Positions 28,701 through 35,416 of a stretch of 64,000 nucleotides of DNA are shown piece by piece. Location of the stretch: the NCBI RefSeq assembly GCF_021390645.1, contig NZ_JAJEJT010000004.1, positions 806,001 through 870,000 of the forward strand. The letters run 5' to 3'. The DNA is from Paraburkholderia flagellata. Its GTDB lineage: Bacteria > Pseudomonadota > Gammaproteobacteria > Burkholderiales > Burkholderiaceae. The position numbers and the translations under genes are program-made. The notes beneath the pieces were generated by a model. That model worked only from the letters and a program-made list of their open reading frames with translations. It did not search any database and was not told where the DNA came from. Numbering within the stretch: the stretch's first letter is position 1; every line of letters begins with the position of its first letter.

Positions 28701-28815
28701 CGTCTTCGCGATGGAGACGTTGCGCGCCGGTGATGCGCCCGTGAATTTCCGCTGCGCCCGTCGCTTCCCAACCCGGGATAACGATGATCGAATACCGACC
28801 CGCTCTAACTGCCAT
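22789..28815 (-). CDS. multidomain kinase-like / AAA ATPase / GAF / PAS-PAS / sensor histidine kinase
   Basis: A 2008-aa cytoplasmic protein, paralogous to the 1725-aa protein it overlaps. It has a protein-kinase-like domain (about 15-290), an AAA ATPase (about 320-580; P-loop GEPGVGKT at 349-356, Walker B LFLDDVQW) and a helical repeat region to about 1290. A GAF domain (about 1310-1480) and two PAS domains (about 1490-1615 and 1620-1745) follow. The histidine kinase has His1779 in AHDLKQP and GMGLGLSICRSII. The kinase-like domain lacks catalytic residues: HRD is HHN at 146-148 and DFG is GFG at 166-168, while APE (LAPER) is kept. GGAGAG precedes the ATG. The divergent receiver gene at 29295 is its probable partner. 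The two PAS domains are the main difference from its paralogue. Confidence 0.9.
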   Translation of the reverse strand: MAVRAGRYSIIVIPGWEATGAAEIHGRITGAQRLHREDDLVMYRVTTDASDQPLIVKAPFEARASRELLASFEKEYGLRESIDAQWGIRPRELFRSGGQFLLTLHNCEGVSLSGDIAHGRSLRRFLSLAVSLASALKGMHARGLVHHNLSPASLFVGWEQRVWITGFGSACGIEGNYAGGGEIGVVPMSQLPYLAPERTSAVSQRNDPRSDLYSLGVLLYQLLSGRMPYEAREREEWIYSHLVSTPRPLGSLVADIRPEIEFVINKLLAKAVDDRYQSAAGVEADLQLCLDEMTHGAEVSPALLGRGDRQSQAVFPVRTYGRQRELEQLHGALERVRQTGDAMAVIVEGEPGVGKTFFIEEFKRNIGSAGVHFTLGKFDQYNDNVPYAAFVQVLRGLVRPLLRKTGPEIAVWKGRFEEAVGKGGQLIVNLVPEIGAMVGPQPAIETLPPQEATNRFLLVVKRFLMLFSDKQRPLVLFLDDVQWLDSGTLEIIDGLASDAELKNLLLVLAHRSIDLGRSRVASERLNGILFGRKVTEKIGLLPLTLADIVTLIAETLVEPPEAVAPLASVIFERTGGNPFFTIEFLRELIQDRLIVPDSYSVGWTWDIDKIRDKGYTDNVVDLLTLRLTRLNDETKHVLAVFACVGGTARVGALARVLGTDSRRVLATMREAETAGLVSRKGEAYRFAHDRVQEASYAMLGETARELAHAQIGTNLLFAMPTAPSTAEVFEVVGHLNRSQRILSQPDRTRLAELDVLAGNAAKAAAAWSSAREYFAQAEKLIAQYGVSEGRIDVFRLLLDMAECEYLTGDFSQALETARKACNRAGGLLKRAAALRMEIRIHQASGDYRLAVDTTLRALSLLNVEVQGEGIDDALVAQKLAALREWCPPHQVAALLTRGCLDDPMHEAVIGLIVDAIPSAYIGVQKLFPILVLKAAELCLSHGNTRLAGYVYAIYALLLVGTTRDYDLALRFSELALAVNERYGEPRLTGTLLHLHGDHILIWRRPFRAAIPVLGRAMSQCVEAGDFIYAGYIAFESIWQAYERGEHLNEVTNLCRENLRFANELRNKTISVTIELELMFLLRLQGVDAADLGIACTHEALVSFVRESQFGCGIAYAAIMAMKLDFLHNRFAATVTRAREIEPLLGAVMAMPIEVTYYFLRALALVRVIDDVQQETGQEAARELMERELIDAIERLKSWAQSAPENFGSRCALVTAEYARLVGDYVHAEQEYERAIELARENGQPHYEAMARECSAHFYLQRGLTSVSHACLRSARDVYARWGADAKVRSLEQAFHHLRDWAPAARSSGGHVAPQGTVDVAAMVQLSQAVSSEIDLDKLVQAFMQIAVRHSGAQRALLILWSGESFRIVAQAGSGENGITVEASDMGLCESVVPLTVIRHVMRVHENVVIDDGAEPNDFRDDRYLSTGRCRSLLCLPLLRHAGLVGMLYMENGVTPYVFDFARINLMNMLAAQAAISIENARLYSALKRENVERRQTEARLRRSEAFLEEGQRISKTGTWIWNTTSGQLLWSRENYELWGVAFTCERPTIEMCLECVLEEDRLRFKEVFVNAICEDGMHSHEFSTRQSDGSVRRLQVIFRPWSSDESGAREYIGATTDVTDRRAFEDALRRGEMYLSEAQRLSNIGSIGWNVESRDMTCSAQTYRILEMDEPGRLHMDLMLERIHPDDVDQVRRALREAEEGASIIEAEYRVRVETGAVKYLRMVARPIASASRAVEYVGALADMTEIHQAQNALLRAQAELTHVTRVSTLGELTASLAHDLKQPLMAIITHGEAGMRWLDRAVPSVAEARNNLARIVSDADRASEVINRLRALARKERPNRAAIDLTQTVTEVVALVRQEMEKNNIRLRVVAEDGLPKVAADKIQIQQVVMNLIFNGMHSILKCSGSTRVLKISAERAGAESVRVCVCDSGTGIAADIVDRLFEPFFTTKSDGMGLGLSICRSIIEEHRGSIWAFNNQDAGATFCFELAAPGSCVEGAVAAHANGIAA

Positions 28816-28845
28816 AGCTCTCTCCGTCAGTGTCGTGCCGGCGCA

Positions 28846-28929
28846 TCATTGAATGCGCGCGTGCTCCGCGGCGCTAATGGCCTCCATCTTCCTCACGAGA
28901 TCGGCGACCGACTGATCGAGCTTGCGCAT
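28846..28929 (-). CDS. possible 27-aa small ORF upstream of the 2008-aa kinase
   Basis: A minus-strand frame from an ATG at 28929 encodes MRKLDQSVADLVRKMEAI plus nine residues, a charged amphipathic helix. Its stop lies 30 bp before the kinase start, so it could be a leader peptide. There is no convincing Shine-Dalgarno, and the frame is open for some codons upstream, so it may instead be a remnant of a larger gene. Confidence 0.22.
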   Translation of the reverse strand: MRKLDQSVADLVRKMEAISAAEHARIQ

Positions 28930-29294
28930 GGCGGAGCCGCGGTGAATGTCCGGCAGGCACGGCTCGCATTCACGGCCGCGCGCTCACCACGATCGCTCTC
29001 GATTGGGTACATGCCAAACTCCGCCGGTTGCCGATTTCAGGCATCAATCCATAGGAAATGCCACGCGCGAGGCGCGCGATTGCGCAATCATTTTTGTAAG
29101 CGTTGTGCGCTCAGCGAGGGGCCGTGCTGTGGGTGAACCCTCATATCCCCCTGGCATCTTACCCACCGATTGCGGCAAACCCTATCTATACCTCCGTATG
29201 ATTTCGGCGGCTGGAGGTCTCCTGTAAGCTCAGGCCGCGTACACGCGACGAATCACAGCCATACCGCCTTCCAGCACGCAACGGGAGATATTCA
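28930..29294. other. divergent promoter region of the kinase module
   Basis: This stretch separates the minus-strand giant kinase from the plus-strand receiver gene. Apart from operator copy 2 at 29188-29199 and a GGGAGA ribosome binding site at 29283 for the TTG start of the receiver, I see no gene or RNA. Confidence 0.5.
29188..29199. promoter_or_regulatory. ATAC-S-NN-S-GTAT operator, copy 2
   Basis: ATACCTCCGTAT, centred about 101 bp upstream of the receiver gene at 29295. The distance is almost identical to that of copy 1 from its receiver gene (about 100 bp), which supports a shared promoter architecture. Confidence 0.65.
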
Positions 29295-29669
29295 TTGTGT
29301 ACGCCACAAGTCATCTGGGTGGTTGACGACGACCCTTCGGTCCGCTCCGGCCTCTCCAGCTTGCTACGCTCACTCGATTACGACGTCGTGACATTCGAAT
29401 CCGGCATGGAGTTGCTGGCCGCCGCGGGCGCCCGCCATCCACGCTGTATCATTTCGGATGTCCAAATGCCTGGCATGACCGGCGTCGACATGTTCTTGCG
29501 CCTGATTGGCGCCGGCATTCGCATACCCACGATTTTCGTCACGGCCTACCCCATGCCCGAACTCCAGAGCCTGGCGCTGGACAATGGCGCGAGCGCATTC
29601 CTCATCAAGCCAGTCAGGGCCAGGGATCTAGCCGCTGCCGTCGCCGTGGCAGCGGCTGCCGCAACCTGA
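29295..29669 (+). CDS. single-domain response regulator (receiver only)
   Basis: A 124-aa CheY-like receiver paralogous to the one at 17257. It has the same length and the same positions for D55 (SDVQMPG) and K105 (FLIKPV), plus a shared VTAYP switch segment. The start is a TTG with GGGAGA six bases upstream; no ATG or GTG fits better. It lacks a DNA-binding or enzymatic output and so must act through protein contacts or as a phosphate relay or sink. It is divergent from the 2008-aa kinase, which is its likely phosphodonor. Confidence 0.86.
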   Translation: MCTPQVIWVVDDDPSVRSGLSSLLRSLDYDVVTFESGMELLAAAGARHPRCIISDVQMPGMTGVDMFLRLIGAGIRIPTIFVTAYPMPELQSLALDNGASAFLIKPVRARDLAAAVAVAAAAAT

Positions 29670-29842
29670 ATCATCATCGCGCATTGCCGGGGCATCCCAA
29701 GGTATAGGCCGCAGTTGACTTTCGTATAGTGCGAACCACCTAACGTCTGATAGAACCAGGACGGCCGACGGTCTAAGCTTCCCACCGGGCAAGACCCGCA
29801 TTGACAACTCCTCGTTCATACTCAACGTCAACAGGTGATTCC

Positions 29843-30205
29843 ATGACGCTTCGCTCCAAGGTGCTTACCGCCGCACTCGCCGTGCTGCTCTCTTCCGCCG
29901 CTCTCGCACAAACCACGACGGCCGGCGACACGCCCGCGCTCACCAAGCAGCAGATCCGCGCCCAAATGCATGCCGACCGCGCCGCCAACCACGCATTGGC
30001 GAAAAAAGTTCGTGAGGCGCTCTACAAGAACCACGACCTGAACGACACAGACATCGCCGTGTTCGCCAATACGCGCACGGGCAAGGTCATCCTGGCCGGC
30101 ACGATTCTCGACGAATCGCAGGACCAGATCGCTCAGGACGTCGCATCGAAAGTGTCGGGCGTGCAGTCGGTCGAGACCAAGCTGACGCTCTACGCAGCGC
30201 CCTGA
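29843..30205 (+). CDS. periplasmic BON-domain protein
   Basis: A 120-aa exported protein. Residues 1-22 form a signal peptide cleaved after ALA, and the BON domain covers about 45-118 (VREALYKNHDL, VILAGTILDESQ, VSGVQSVETKLTL). BON domains bind phospholipid or other envelope ligands and occur in OsmY-type stress proteins. AGGTGA lies upstream of the ATG at 29843. It is transcribed alone. A hairpin 63 bp past the stop may terminate it. Confidence 0.85.
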   Translation: MTLRSKVLTAALAVLLSSAALAQTTTAGDTPALTKQQIRAQMHADRAANHALAKKVREALYKNHDLNDTDIAVFANTRTGKVILAGTILDESQDQIAQDVASKVSGVQSVETKLTLYAAP

Positions 30206-30267
30206 TACTCTGTTTCCTCGCAATTTCCTCGTAGTTACCTGACACTCGCGGTTTCACAGTAAGCGAA

Positions 30268-30288
30268 TGCGCCGGCCATGCCGGCGCA
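30268..30288. terminator. bidirectional terminator-like hairpin
   Basis: TGCGCCGGC at 30268-30276 and GCCGGCGCA at 30280-30288 form a perfect 9-bp GC-rich stem with a 3-base loop. It sits midway between the convergent BON gene and the acyltransferase gene. No T-run is present, so termination is inferred from position and stem strength. Confidence 0.5.
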
Positions 30289-30326
30289 CTTCACACTTCA
30301 CCTCAGCCGCAACCTCGGTTGTCAAA

Positions 30327-31595
30327 TCAGGCAGCAACGGCCTCGCTCAGTACGGCGCTCACTTCGTCGAGCAGTCCCGGCATGGCGGTGTAGCTCGCCT
30401 GCGTGAGACGCAGCACACCTCCGTGCGTGCAGACGCCGACGACCTGATCGTCCGCGAAGCCCGAACTTACGATCGGCCCCCATAGCGCCTTCAGTGCAAA
30501 TCCTTCGTATGCCGAAGCGACCGGCTCGCGGCCCAGATTCGAAAGCAGGAGGTCGAACGCCAGCATGTGCGAAAGAAAACCCGCTGCGTCCTCAACGGAC
30601 GGATTCGATGACATGAATGCATCGAGCGCTTTCGTCTCCTGTACGACCGAGGCGTGCGTTTGCGCGGGTGCGAGCAATCCCTTGATCTCGCGCGCTGCGT
30701 CCCAGAACGGCGCGCCGCGCGCACGGTCGTCGACCGTCACGGTCTGCGTGATGTACACGCCATTGGCCTGACCCATGCCGCCCACGGTTCGACGCACGTC
30801 TATCGGCGAAACGGTACGCACGGGCCGCTCGCGCCATACGCGCGACAAGCGCCGCCCCGCTTCATGAACTGCCGCCGCGAGCGCGCCGTGCACCGTCGTG
30901 CGCTCGATGCGTGAGCGCTCCACAACAGCGCGCGTGAGTTGCGCGCTGAGCGCCAGCGCGGCAACCTCGGCGCGCGCGCCCGAAGCCGCACGGAAGACCT
31001 TGGGCTCCGGCGCCGGCGCGATCGCGCCGGGTACGGTCGCCGTCGCCATTTGCGCTCTTAAAAGGCATTCCAGCGGCTGCACGAGGGGCAAGCTCATGAG
31101 CGAGCCGCCCGCTAATGCGCTCAGCAGGTCCTCCATCACATACGCACCGCCCATGCCGTCGAGCACCGAGTGATGCGCCGCAAGAATGAGCGTCGAGCCG
31201 TCGTCGCCCTGCAGCAAGGTTGCACGCACAAGCGGTGCAGTCGACCAGTCGAAAGGCGTGTTCATTTCCCTCGCCGTCTCCACTTGCCACGAAGCCCGCG
31301 CACTCTCGACCACGCGCAGGGGAATTCGCGCATCGGGATCACGAAAGAAGGCAGGCACCGCGTCAGAGTCGGCGACGATCCGTGTAGAGAGCAAAGGATG
31401 CCGCTGCTGGAGCGCAAGCAATGCAGCGTGCCAGACGCTGGGCTCGAATACACGGTCGATTTCCGCGACCAGCGCGAAATGAATCGCGCGATTGCGGTCG
31501 AGCAACCAGAACAAATGTTCCGTACCGCCGAGCGCCCGCACCCGAACAGGCTCCTGTTTCATGTTGCTTTCGATATCCGCTTGTAGTTTTCGCAT
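30327..31595 (-). CDS. PapA-like condensation-domain acyltransferase
   Basis: A 422-aa protein of the condensation/PapA5 superfamily, which transfers acyl groups to alcohols or amines. The active-site motif HHSVLDG is complete at residues 141-147. The C-terminal half has a structural NLG segment (LLLSNLGREP) but no DFGWG motif is apparent. It is a free-standing domain: no peptide or polyketide synthase and no acyl carrier gene is near it. CGGAG precedes the ATG at 31595. The substrate is unknown; an alcohol acyltransferase making a lipid ester is one possibility. It is divergent from the ECF sigma gene. Confidence 0.75.
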   Translation of the reverse strand: MRKLQADIESNMKQEPVRVRALGGTEHLFWLLDRNRAIHFALVAEIDRVFEPSVWHAALLALQQRHPLLSTRIVADSDAVPAFFRDPDARIPLRVVESARASWQVETAREMNTPFDWSTAPLVRATLLQGDDGSTLILAAHHSVLDGMGGAYVMEDLLSALAGGSLMSLPLVQPLECLLRAQMATATVPGAIAPAPEPKVFRAASGARAEVAALALSAQLTRAVVERSRIERTTVHGALAAAVHEAGRRLSRVWRERPVRTVSPIDVRRTVGGMGQANGVYITQTVTVDDRARGAPFWDAAREIKGLLAPAQTHASVVQETKALDAFMSSNPSVEDAAGFLSHMLAFDLLLSNLGREPVASAYEGFALKALWGPIVSSGFADDQVVGVCTHGGVLRLTQASYTAMPGLLDEVSAVLSEAVAA

Positions 31596-31947
31596 CTGAA
31601 CTCCGTGTTATTCAAAAGTGGGGAAACGTTGAACGCAATCGCTTCCTGATCGAGAACACCTGTCGAGCCCTCTGCATTCCACGATGTATTCTCCGTTCCG
31701 CACGATGGTTTGTGTCGCAATGTGTTTGGCTTCCGGCATTGATACAAATAATTTCAATAATCAGTTAGCCGGACATATGACAGATACCTTCTCTGGTTTT
31801 AATCCGTTTTGTCTCCAGCCCGCCACGCGCCCGGCTCGTCATCAAGATGAAGACGAACGGCGATATCTGGCGCATATGGAATTTCGTTCGCCCGCCGGGT
31901 GTTCTGGTCATGGCGACTGTTTTTCCGCTTACCCTTATCGTCGACAC
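31596..31947. other. 352-bp divergent promoter region
   Basis: The stretch separates the acyltransferase from the sigma factor gene and is AT-richer than its surroundings, especially 31740-31800. An in-frame upstream extension of the sigma gene reaches back to 31684, but its residues do not look like sigma-factor sequence. It contains a half-match to the operator (ATACCTTC at about 31776) without its second arm. No other feature is seen. Confidence 0.45.
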
Positions 31948-32517
31948 ATGAAATCTACCAGGACGATGACTGTCGCCGAATTGTCCGCACTCCTGCCTTC
32001 CATGCTTCCACGATTGTGGGCATTCGCGCTGCGCATTTCGGGCGATCAGCACGACGCCGAAGACCTCGTGCAGCGGGCGTGCGTGCGCGCACTCGAACGC
32101 GCGCATCAACTCGAACCCGGAACGGCGCCACTCAGCTGGATGTTCTCCATCGTCCAGTCCACGTGGCTCAACGAAATGCGAGCCCGCAATGTGCGCAACC
32201 GTTCGGGCATGGAATGGGATGACGGGTTTCTCGAAACCGTTCCCGATCCTTCTGCACGGACGCCGGAAGAACAGGTCATGAACGGGCAAATCATCCGCGC
32301 CGTTGAGCAATTACCCGAAGCACAGCGCATTGTCATGTTGCTCGTCGCCGTGGAAGGCTTAAGCTACAGCGAAGCCGCCGAAGTGCTGGACGTGCCGATC
32401 GGTACGATCATGAGCCGGCTTTCGCGGGCACGCCAGGCGATCGGTGCCCTGTTCGACGTCCAGAAAAAAGAAGAACGCGCGAAAAGCGCGGCGAACCGCA
32501 AGGAAATTGAGGCATGA
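31948..32517 (+). CDS. ECF-family RNA polymerase sigma factor
   Basis: A 189-aa extracytoplasmic-function sigma factor. Region 2 covers about residues 14-80 (LWAFALRISGDQHDAEDLVQ, RALERAH) and region 4 about 120-172 (LPEAQRIVMLLVAVEGLSY, DVPIGTIMSRLSRAR). The ATG at 31948 is preferred, with an ATG six codons later also possible. Its stop overlaps the start of the membrane anti-sigma gene (ATGA), so they are translated together. It probably recognises its own promoter upstream, though I could not pick that promoter with confidence. Confidence 0.9.
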   Translation: MKSTRTMTVAELSALLPSMLPRLWAFALRISGDQHDAEDLVQRACVRALERAHQLEPGTAPLSWMFSIVQSTWLNEMRARNVRNRSGMEWDDGFLETVPDPSARTPEEQVMNGQIIRAVEQLPEAQRIVMLLVAVEGLSYSEAAEVLDVPIGTIMSRLSRARQAIGALFDVQKKEERAKSAANRKEIEA

Positions 32518-33428
32518 CTATGGATGACATCCTGCTCATGGCTTATGTCGACGGCGAACTCATGCCGCGTGAGCGCGAGGACGTGGAGAAGACGATCAGC
32601 GCATCGCCCGAGATCGCGGAGCGCGCTGCGCTATTCACGGCGTCGGCGCTGAGGTATCGGCACGCTTTTGCGCACCAGAAGCTGCCGCCCGTACCTGAGC
32701 AGCTCTCGCTCAAGATCGCTCAACTCAGCCGCGCGTATTCCGGCACGCCGCAGTCAGCCGGCAGCACGGAACCTGCCTGGTTTTCGCGGCTTCTCTCGCG
32801 CTTGCCGTTTCGTTGCGCGCAGAATCTATCACTGCCGGGTCTCGCCATGACATTCGCCGCCGGCGCGCTAAGCTGCGCGCTCGTGCTGCGCTACGCGACG
32901 GACTGGACACGCAGTGACCGTCGTACAGGCGCCATCACGCTGCACACCGCGGCCGCGAAAGTCTCGCCGTGGATCGCCGCGGCGGTGAACTATCAACAGC
33001 TTTACACGCGCGACACCGTCGCCTTCGACGCGCTCACGCCGGAATTGGCCTCACAGGTGATCGCGCAGATTCACAGCGACGACGGCGTACCGATACGTGT
33101 GCCGGACCTGCGCCCTGCGGGGCTCACATTCACGCGCGTTCAACGGCTGCGCTTTCACGAGAGACCGCTTGTGCAGATCGTGTATCTACCCAAAACGGGT
33201 TTGCCCGTTGCCCTGTGCGTGATGAAGGACGAAAAACCGGACGCAAGCATGACGCATGAGCATGTCGAAAGCATGAATGTCTTGATGTGGCGGCGCGCCA
33301 ACCTCAGCTACGCGTTGATTGCGTCGCTCGACGATGACCAGCTGCTCGCAATCGGCAAACAGATTGCCAAAGACCAGACGCTCGAAACCGTGGGCTGGGT
33401 GGCGCCGGCCGGAAACGCTGCGGGGTGA
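32514..33428 (+). CDS. membrane-bound anti-sigma factor
   Basis: A 304-aa inner-membrane protein. An N-terminal cytoplasmic anti-sigma domain (about 1-60; LLMAYVDGELMPRERED) is followed by one transmembrane helix near 103-124 and a periplasmic domain of about 180 residues. The HxxxCxxC zinc motif of many anti-sigma factors is not seen. It should hold the preceding ECF sigma inactive until an envelope signal acts on the periplasmic part. It starts inside the sigma stop codon. Confidence 0.85.
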   Translation: MTMDDILLMAYVDGELMPREREDVEKTISASPEIAERAALFTASALRYRHAFAHQKLPPVPEQLSLKIAQLSRAYSGTPQSAGSTEPAWFSRLLSRLPFRCAQNLSLPGLAMTFAAGALSCALVLRYATDWTRSDRRTGAITLHTAAAKVSPWIAAAVNYQQLYTRDTVAFDALTPELASQVIAQIHSDDGVPIRVPDLRPAGLTFTRVQRLRFHERPLVQIVYLPKTGLPVALCVMKDEKPDASMTHEHVESMNVLMWRRANLSYALIASLDDDQLLAIGKQIAKDQTLETVGWVAPAGNAAG

Positions 33429-33615
33429 CTGATCTCACATCATTACTTCTGGATTCCGAATTATATTTAAAGAGAGATTTTCCGGCGGCGAATCGCGGCG
33501 TAACACCAACTAGCACATCGCCGGGAATAAACACCGATCACGGATTGTTCTGATTGCGCGGCCAGACATCTTGCCCTCCGGGACGAATCCACTGGCCGAC
33601 CTTCATGTTCAGTCT

Positions 33616-33633
33616 GGAGCCGCCAGCGGCTCC
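33616..33633. repeat. 8-bp inverted repeat in the leader of the stress-protein gene
   Basis: GGAGCCGC at 33616-33623 and GCGGCTCC at 33626-33633 are exact reverse complements separated by two bases. It lies 20 bp before the ATG of the universal stress protein. It could fold in the mRNA leader or bind a regulator. Confidence 0.4.
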
Positions 33634-33652
33634 GTTAAGTTATCGACATACT

Positions 33653-34102
33653 ATGTCTTCCTTTTCCCGCATGCTGCTCGTGTACGACGGCACGAGCGAG
33701 GCCCAGGCCGCTCTGCAACGCTGCTCGCAGCTCTCGCTTGCCTTGTGCGCCCCAGTCGACGTGGTCGCCGTCGTCGATACCGAAAGCGTGAACGCAAGCT
33801 GCGGCGGCCTGCTGAGCGACGTCGCCTATACCCATCTCGAGGAAAGGGCCCGTGGCACACTCTGCGATGCCGTCGCACAGTTGGCCAATATCGGCATCAC
33901 CGCGAATGGCTACGTCAAATACGGGCGAATCGCCGATGTCGTGACGCGTCACGCGCAAACGTTCAACCCCGACCTCATCGTGCTCGGCCACCGTGCGCGA
34001 GCAAGGCGCTCGCGGTGGTGGAGCGAGCGTCCCGCTCATATCGATCTCACTGAGCGCTTGTGCGGAACGACCATCGTTACCGTGACGCTGGCATCGGCTT
34101 AA
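33653..34102 (+). CDS. universal stress protein (UspA family)
   Basis: A 149-aa single-domain UspA-like protein. The N-terminal strand MLLVYDGTSEAQAAL and the GRIADVV / DLIVLGHRAR segments are typical. The second glycine of the ATP-binding G-2X-G-9X-G(S/T) motif is replaced (GHRARARR), so nucleotide binding may be lost. The ATG at 33653 matches where family similarity begins. It is a monocistronic gene after the sigma/anti-sigma operon. Confidence 0.85.
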   Translation: MSSFSRMLLVYDGTSEAQAALQRCSQLSLALCAPVDVVAVVDTESVNASCGGLLSDVAYTHLEERARGTLCDAVAQLANIGITANGYVKYGRIADVVTRHAQTFNPDLIVLGHRARARRSRWWSERPAHIDLTERLCGTTIVTVTLASA

Positions 34103-34150
34103 GTCTTGCGTAACACTGCGCCGATGGCCCGGCGATTCGACATGCCAGCC

Positions 34151-35194
34151 TCACGCTGCCGCCAACGGCAGTATCAGACGCGCCTCGAGGCCGCCCGTGC
34201 ACCGGTTTTCGAGTTCGAGTTCGCCGTGCATGGCGAGCGTGAGGCGTCGCGCAATCGTGAGCCCGAGGCCCGAGCCCGTCGCCGAGGCGGCCGTTTCGGG
34301 CGCGCGGTACCAGGCGGCGAAAACCGACTCCAGACGCGCGGGAGCGATGCCCGGCCCCGAATCGAGTACCGCCAGCACGAGACGCTGCGCCTCGACCCTC
34401 ACACTAAGATGGACATCCACGCCGTAGCGCAGCGCATTGTCGATGAGATTCACAAGCACGCGGCGCAGCGCATGGGGACTCGTCATCACGGGACGTCCCA
34501 CCCGCCCCTCGAGTTCGACGATGCGCCCGGCGTCCCGATAGTCCGCAATCAGCACGCCGAGCAAGCTGTCTGCATCGATGGAACGCATGGGCTCCAGCGC
34601 GCTGCATTGCATACGCGCGCAGGAAAGACTGCCTTCGACCAGTTCGGTCATCTCTGCAAGGTCGCGGGCGAGCGCGTCTCTTACCGCCGCTTCCTCCACG
34701 AGTTCCGAACGCATGGTCATGCGCGTAAGCGGCGTGCGCAAATCGTGCGCATAGGCGGCAAGCACATGTAGCAACTCGGCCTGGCGGCGCGCCCGATGGC
34801 GCGCGCCCACATTGAACGCGCGGGCGAGACGCGCAATCGTAGCGGGCCCCGTGTCTTCGGGCAGGACCGCCTCCGCCCCTTCGCCGAGGCTGCGCTCGAC
34901 CCTGGCCTCCATGCGCCGAACGTACACGTGCAACTCGACGAGCTTCAGCGCCACGAGCGCAGTCACGAGTATGGCGGGCAGCACCAGGGGCAAGCCGAAG
35001 CGCACGAGCACCTGCCACGACACTGCATGGGTTGAGTAAGAGGCGTAAGCGCAGGCCGCCGCAAGCAGCACCCATAAGGGCCGCGACCACGCTTCGAAAG
35101 ACCGCCACGCGCCGCGAGGCGCCGAAGCGCGGGCATCGGTTGCGTGCAGGTAAGCGTTTGGGGTACCCGATGGTTCGATGGCGTGCGCGTTCAT
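34151..35194 (-). CDS. membrane sensor histidine kinase (EnvZ-like)
   Basis: A 347-aa inner-membrane histidine kinase. Two closely spaced transmembrane helices (about 39-57 and 65-85) leave almost no periplasmic loop, so it likely senses within the membrane or cytoplasm. A HAMP-like linker leads to the phospho-His150 in AYAHDLRTPLTRM and a HATPase domain with NLIDNALRYG, DSGPGIAP and GSGLGLTIARRL. AGGAGA precedes the ATG at 35194. The OmpR-type regulator that normally accompanies such a kinase lies 1.8 kb away at 37034 on the other strand and is its probable partner. Confidence 0.88.
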   Translation of the reverse strand: MNAHAIEPSGTPNAYLHATDARASAPRGAWRSFEAWSRPLWVLLAAACAYASYSTHAVSWQVLVRFGLPLVLPAILVTALVALKLVELHVYVRRMEARVERSLGEGAEAVLPEDTGPATIARLARAFNVGARHRARRQAELLHVLAAYAHDLRTPLTRMTMRSELVEEAAVRDALARDLAEMTELVEGSLSCARMQCSALEPMRSIDADSLLGVLIADYRDAGRIVELEGRVGRPVMTSPHALRRVLVNLIDNALRYGVDVHLSVRVEAQRLVLAVLDSGPGIAPARLESVFAAWYRAPETAASATGSGLGLTIARRLTLAMHGELELENRCTGGLEARLILPLAAA

Positions 35195-35327
35195 ATCCGT
35201 TCTCCTGTACTGGCCAGGAAACGCGCATTTGACAGACAGCAGACGCGCTGCCCGGAACATCTGCTTCGTGGCACCCCCTGCCCGGCAGCGCCAGAATAGG
35301 GCACCTCAGGCGCGCGGCGCCATTATA

Positions 35328-35343
35328 TGAACGTATATGTTCA
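35328..35343. repeat. TGAAC-N6-GTTCA inverted repeat
   Basis: TGAAC at 35328-35332 and GTTCA at 35339-35343 flank GTATAT. It lies about 140 bp upstream of the sensor kinase gene and 75 bp past the stop of the epoxide hydrolase gene. It is a possible operator. Confidence 0.35.
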
Positions 35344-35416
35344 AGCCTACGGATGGGTACCATCACGCGGCGCGCCCCACACGCTGAAAGGGTCAAGCGT
35401 GCGGGACGCGACACCG

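Noticed and set aside
26584..29136. An 850-codon open frame on the plus strand
   Set aside because: It is the complement of the 2008-aa kinase gene. Its product is Arg/His-rich without domains, a GC-rich shadow.
31770..31790. ATACCTTC half-site in the sigma factor promoter region
   Set aside because: The second GTAT arm is missing, so it does not meet the operator pattern.
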